The position numbers and the translations under genes were made by a program. Shown in pieces: positions 7,089-9,150 of a DNA stretch of 9,150 nucleotides. The notes beneath the pieces were generated by a model. The model was not told where the DNA came from. It saw only the letters and a program-made list of their open reading frames with translations, and made no database searches. This stretch comes from Acidobacteriota bacterium (GTDB lineage: Bacteria; Acidobacteriota; Terriglobia; Terriglobales; Acidobacteriaceae), in NCBI GenBank assembly GCA_021810175.1, contig JAJZJJ010000075.1, positions 1 through 9,150 on the forward strand, read 5' to 3'. How positions within the stretch are numbered: the first letter of the stretch is position 1; each line of letters opens with the position of its first letter.

Positions 7089-7200
7089 AACTGGTCTCAT
7101 AAACCCTCCGCGCCTGGTGAGGCCTCGCATGAGACCCGCCATCGAAGCGGGGCTCATGCTTTCGTCGAAGCCGCTACGCTATTTATGAGACCAGTTCTAG
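7085..7200. mobile_element. 116-bp palindromic element, MITE-like, overlapping the EAL stop codon
   Basis: Positions 7085-7103 and 7182-7200 are perfect 19-nt inverted repeats (left arm CTAGAACTGGTCTCATAAA). The core holds a second strong hairpin at 7127-7159 and a weaker one at 7112-7123. The sequence ATGAGACC of the right arm recurs at 7129-7136, inside the core hairpin. Each end carries CTAG. If TA (7086-7087 and 7198-7199) is a target-site duplication, the element proper is 110 bp with 16-bp terminal repeats. TA or CTAG duplications are known for IS630-type and some IS5-type elements. It encodes no protein, so any movement would need a transposase supplied elsewhere. Alternatives are a structured RNA or an unusual transcription barrier. 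No T-run follows either arm, so a standard terminator is unlikely. Confidence 0.6.
7127..7159. repeat. Core hairpin inside the palindromic element
   Basis: GCATGAG (7127-7133) pairs with CTCATGC (7153-7159) and CCCGC (7135-7139) with GCGGG (7147-7151). A single A-G mismatch separates the two stems and a 7-nt loop closes the hairpin. Together with the 19-bp outer stem this gives a multi-branched fold for the whole element. Confidence 0.7.
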
Positions 7201-7269
7201 GGCCTATCCCCATGTTTGCCTCGCATCGTCACTTTCCATTGCGAGGGCGAACCTTTAGACTCCAGACAA

Positions 7270-8304
7270 ATGCCCCGCAAGGACCCCAACGCCGAACGCC
7301 TCATCAGCGCCACGCGCTCTGAGGAAGAAGATTCTTTCGAACTCAAGCTCCGGCCGCGGCGGCTCCATGAATTCATCGGGCAATCCAAGGCCAAGGAACA
7401 GCTCGCCATCGCCCTCGAAGCCGCCAAATCGCGCGGCGAGGCCCTCGATCATGTCCTGCTCTTCGGCCCTCCCGGACTCGGCAAGACCACGCTCGCTTCC
7501 ATCATCGCCAATGAGCTCGACGTCGGCTTCCAGCAAACCTCAGGCCCCGCGCTGCAAATCCAGGGCGATCTCACCGCCATCCTCACCAACCTGCGCGAAA
7601 AACAGGTCCTTTTTCTCGACGAAATCCACCGCCTCCAGCCCGTGCTCGAAGAAAAACTCTACACCGCGCTCGAGGACTACAAACTCGACATCATCATCGG
7701 CCAGGGCCCGGCCGCCCGCACCCATGTCATGGAGATCAAGCCCTTCTCCTTTGTCGCCGCCACCACGCGGCCCGGGCTGCTTTCGTCGCCCCTGCGCTCG
7801 CGCTTCGGCATCCTCCTGCGCCTCGAGTTCTACTCCGACGACGAGCTCCGCTTCGTCGTCGAGCGCTCCGCCGAAGTCCTCAACGTCCCCATCGACCAGG
7901 ACGGCGCCGCCGAAATCGCCATGCGCTCCCGCGGAACACCCCGCATCGCCAACCGCCTCCTGCGCCGCGTCCGCGACTATGCCCAGGTCCGCGCCTCCGG
8001 CGTCATCGACCGACCCACCGCCATGCAGGCACTCGAAATGCTCGAAGTCGACGCCCACGGCTTTGACGACCTCGACCGCCGCCTCCTCATGACCATCATC
8101 GAGAAATATGATGGCGGACCCGTTGGCCTCAATACCCTCGCCGCCACTCTCGCCGAAGAGCAGGACGCCCTCGAAGAAGTCTACGAGCCATTCCTCATCC
8201 AGCGCGGATTCCTCGAGCGCACTCCACGTGGCCGCATGGTCACCCGCGCGGCCTATGAGCACTTCGGCATCCCGCTCCCGCGTCGCGCCAATACCCTCTT
8301 TTAG
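7270..8304 (+). CDS. ruvB: Holliday junction branch migration DNA helicase RuvB
   Basis: A 344-residue AAA+ motor that, with RuvA, drives branch migration of Holliday junctions for RuvC to cut during recombinational repair. Visible in order are the N-terminal ERLISA and [12 protein letters not shown] region; Walker A GPPGLGKT (66-73); Walker B VLFLDEIH (113-120, D117/E118); sensor 1 AATTRPG (163-169); PLRSRFG (174-180), the arginine-finger region; sensor 2 [12 protein letters not shown] (222-233); and the winged-helix domain to the end, with [13 protein letters not shown] and [17 protein letters not shown]. Sensor 1 is usually GATTRAG, so the Pro is a small deviation. The frame extends upstream to TTG 7216, but ATG 7270 gives the family's usual length and N-terminus. 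Neither start has a well-spaced ribosome-binding site. ruvA and ruvC are not adjacent. A palindromic element lies about 70 bp upstream. Confidence 0.97.
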   Translation: MPRKDPNAERLISATRSEEEDSFELKLRPRRLHEFIGQSKAKEQLAIALEAAKSRGEALDHVLLFGPPGLGKTTLASIIANELDVGFQQTSGPALQIQGDLTAILTNLREKQVLFLDEIHRLQPVLEEKLYTALEDYKLDIIIGQGPAARTHVMEIKPFSFVAATTRPGLLSSPLRSRFGILLRLEFYSDDELRFVVERSAEVLNVPIDQDGAAEIAMRSRGTPRIANRLLRRVRDYAQVRASGVIDRPTAMQALEMLEVDAHGFDDLDRRLLMTIIEKYDGGPVGLNTLAATLAEEQDALEEVYEPFLIQRGFLERTPRGRMVTRAAYEHFGIPLPRRANTLF

Positions 8305-8368
8305 GCGACCCCTGCCACGCGCAAGCGCATCTCTCTTTTAGATCTATCCCTCGTTTGGAGAAACCGCC

Positions 8369-8926
8369 ATGGCTCGCACCGAATCCCTCATGCAGGAACT
8401 CGGCTCCGCCGCTCCCACATTCACTCTGCCCGATGTCGTCACCGGAAAATCCATCTCCCTCGCCGACGCACGCGGCCCTAAAGGCCTGCTCGTCATGTTC
8501 CTCTGCACGCACTGTCCGTTCGTCATACATCTCGAAAAGTCCATCGCCCAGCTCGGCCGCGATTACGACGGCAAAGGCGTCGGGATTGTTGCCATCAGCA
8601 GCAACGACGCCGTCGCCTACCCCGACGATTCACCAAACCACCTCGCCGGCCAGGCCCGCCGCCTCAACTTTGCCTTCCCCTACCTCTACGACGAATCGCA
8701 GGCCGTCGCCCGCGCCTATCACGCCGCCTGCACGCCAGACTTTTTTCTCTACGACGGCAACCTCAAGCTCGTTTATCGCGGCCAGTTCGACTCCAGCCGA
8801 CCCGGCAACGGCGTCGCCATCACCGGCAAAGACCTCCGCGCTGCCCTCGACGCCGTCGTCGCCAACCAGCCCGTCAACCCCCACCAGATCCCCAGCCTCG
8901 GCTGCAACATCAAGTGGAAAGAATAG
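8369..8926 (+). CDS. Peroxiredoxin-like / thioredoxin-fold protein (AhpC-TSA related)
   Basis: A 185-residue cytosolic protein with no signal peptide and a thioredoxin fold. The active site is C46-T-H-C49-P50, replacing the CGPC of thioredoxin. Another cysteine, C121, stands in ACTPDFFLYD beside the conserved cis-proline region, and a third site is C179 in SLGCNIKWK at the C-terminus. This set (HCPF, ACTPDFF, GCxIKWK) is characteristic of a group of uncharacterised peroxiredoxin-like proteins common in bacteria. A role in peroxide or disulfide reduction is inferred. ATG 8369 is well supported by GGAG at 8357-8360, 8 nt upstream. The gene starts 64 bp after ruvB on the same strand with no terminator between them, so co-transcription is possible, although nothing shows a functional link. 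Confidence 0.9.
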   Translation: MARTESLMQELGSAAPTFTLPDVVTGKSISLADARGPKGLLVMFLCTHCPFVIHLEKSIAQLGRDYDGKGVGIVAISSNDAVAYPDDSPNHLAGQARRLNFAFPYLYDESQAVARAYHAACTPDFFLYDGNLKLVYRGQFDSSRPGNGVAITGKDLRAALDAVVANQPVNPHQIPSLGCNIKWKE

Positions 8927-8945
8927 AGCCCCAGCCAAAAAGAAC

Positions 8946-8973
8946 AAGGCGCGCCGCTCTCGACGCGCCTTTT
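8946..8973 (+). terminator. Intrinsic terminator between convergent genes, probably bidirectional
   Basis: An 8-bp stem, AAGGCGCG (8946-8953) with CGCGCCTT (8964-8971), has a 10-nt loop. TTTT at 8970-8973 follows for the + strand, 19 bp after the stop of the peroxiredoxin-like gene. On the minus strand the stem is followed by the broken T-run TTGTTCTTTTT, so it may also end galU transcription. Confidence 0.78.
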
Positions 8974-8985
8974 CATCTTCCCGCT

Positions 8986-9150
8986 CTACAATCCGAGCGA
9001 CTTGATGTGCTTCCGTAATTGCGGGCCCAGGTCATCGCGCTTCAGTGCATAGTCAATCGTCGCCGTCAGCAGACCCAGCTTGTCTCCGGCGTCGTACCGC
9101 TTGCCCTCAAAGCTGTAGCCGTACACCTTCTCCTTCTGCAGCAACCCCTT
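8986..9150 (-). CDS. galU: UTP--glucose-1-phosphate uridylyltransferase, C-terminal end (5' part outside window)
   Basis: The last 54 residues of a minus-strand frame entering from the right edge and ending at TAG 8988-8986. The visible part contains VYGYSFEGKRYDAGDKLG, followed by TIDYALKRDDLGPQLRKHIK. This matches the conserved C-terminus of bacterial GalU, which makes UDP-glucose from UTP and glucose-1-phosphate for envelope and polysaccharide synthesis. The Y-x-x-G-D-K-L-G pattern is a GalU hallmark near the sugar-binding site. The nucleotide-binding N-terminus is not in the window. It converges on the peroxiredoxin-like gene, with a shared terminator between them. Confidence 0.9.
   Translation of the reverse strand, partial: KGLLQKEKVYGYSFEGKRYDAGDKLGLLTATIDYALKRDDLGPQLRKHIKSLGL

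Noticed and set aside
7085..7200. Integron attC site or standard intrinsic terminator
   Set aside because: The arms lack the GTTRRRY/RYYYAAC core boxes of attC, and no T-run follows either arm.
7216..7269. TTG start giving an 18-residue longer RuvB
   Set aside because: The extension does not match RuvB N-termini. ATG 7270 gives the standard length and the ERLIS start region.
7540..8262. Minus-strand open frame of 240 codons opposite ruvB
   Set aside because: It is an antisense shadow of the well-supported ruvB gene, with biased Gly/Asp/Glu/Val composition and no recognisable motifs.
8305..8368. Terminator between ruvB and the peroxiredoxin-like gene
   Set aside because: Only a 3-4 bp GC palindrome (about 8318-8328) is followed by a broken T-rich run, which is too weak to call.

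Overview
This window looks like chromosomal DNA of a GC-rich bacterium. The gene content and protein style (RuvB, GyrA, the CPBP and peroxiredoxin-like proteins) suggest Acidobacteriota, probably class Terriglobia. That assignment is an impression from sequence style, not the result of a search. Most of the window is conserved housekeeping and accessory chromosomal genes. I see no rRNA, tRNA, CRISPR array, phage or complete insertion sequence.

Layout, left to right. (1) The C-terminal end of a CPBP-type intramembrane protease (+) meets, tail to tail, a second CPBP-like membrane protein (-). The second protein has lost the canonical glutamates of its first active-site motif. (2) gyrA (-), DNA gyrase subunit A, is full length and ends in a clear intrinsic terminator. 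(3) A 344-bp stretch with no confident gene follows, containing imperfect inverted repeats. It separates gyrA from a divergent multi-pass membrane protein (+) that resembles GT-C glycosyltransferases only in general organisation. (4) An AT-rich leader precedes a cyclic-di-GMP phosphodiesterase-type protein (+) with the unusual order EAL-PAS-PAS. (5) A 116-bp palindromic element with perfect 19-bp arms sits exactly on the stop codon of the EAL gene. It looks like a small non-autonomous transposable element (MITE-like) or another structured repeat. (6) ruvB (+) is followed by a peroxiredoxin/thioredoxin-like protein (+). (7) A probably bidirectional terminator separates this from the C-terminal end of galU (-), which runs off the right edge.

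The genes do not form one pathway. gyrA and ruvB both act on DNA topology and recombination but face opposite ways and are about 3.6 kb apart. Only ruvB and the peroxiredoxin-like gene could plausibly share a transcript. The best candidates for something undescribed are the palindromic element at the EAL stop codon, the inverted EAL-PAS-PAS architecture, and the CPBP paralogue with an EE-to-QQ change.
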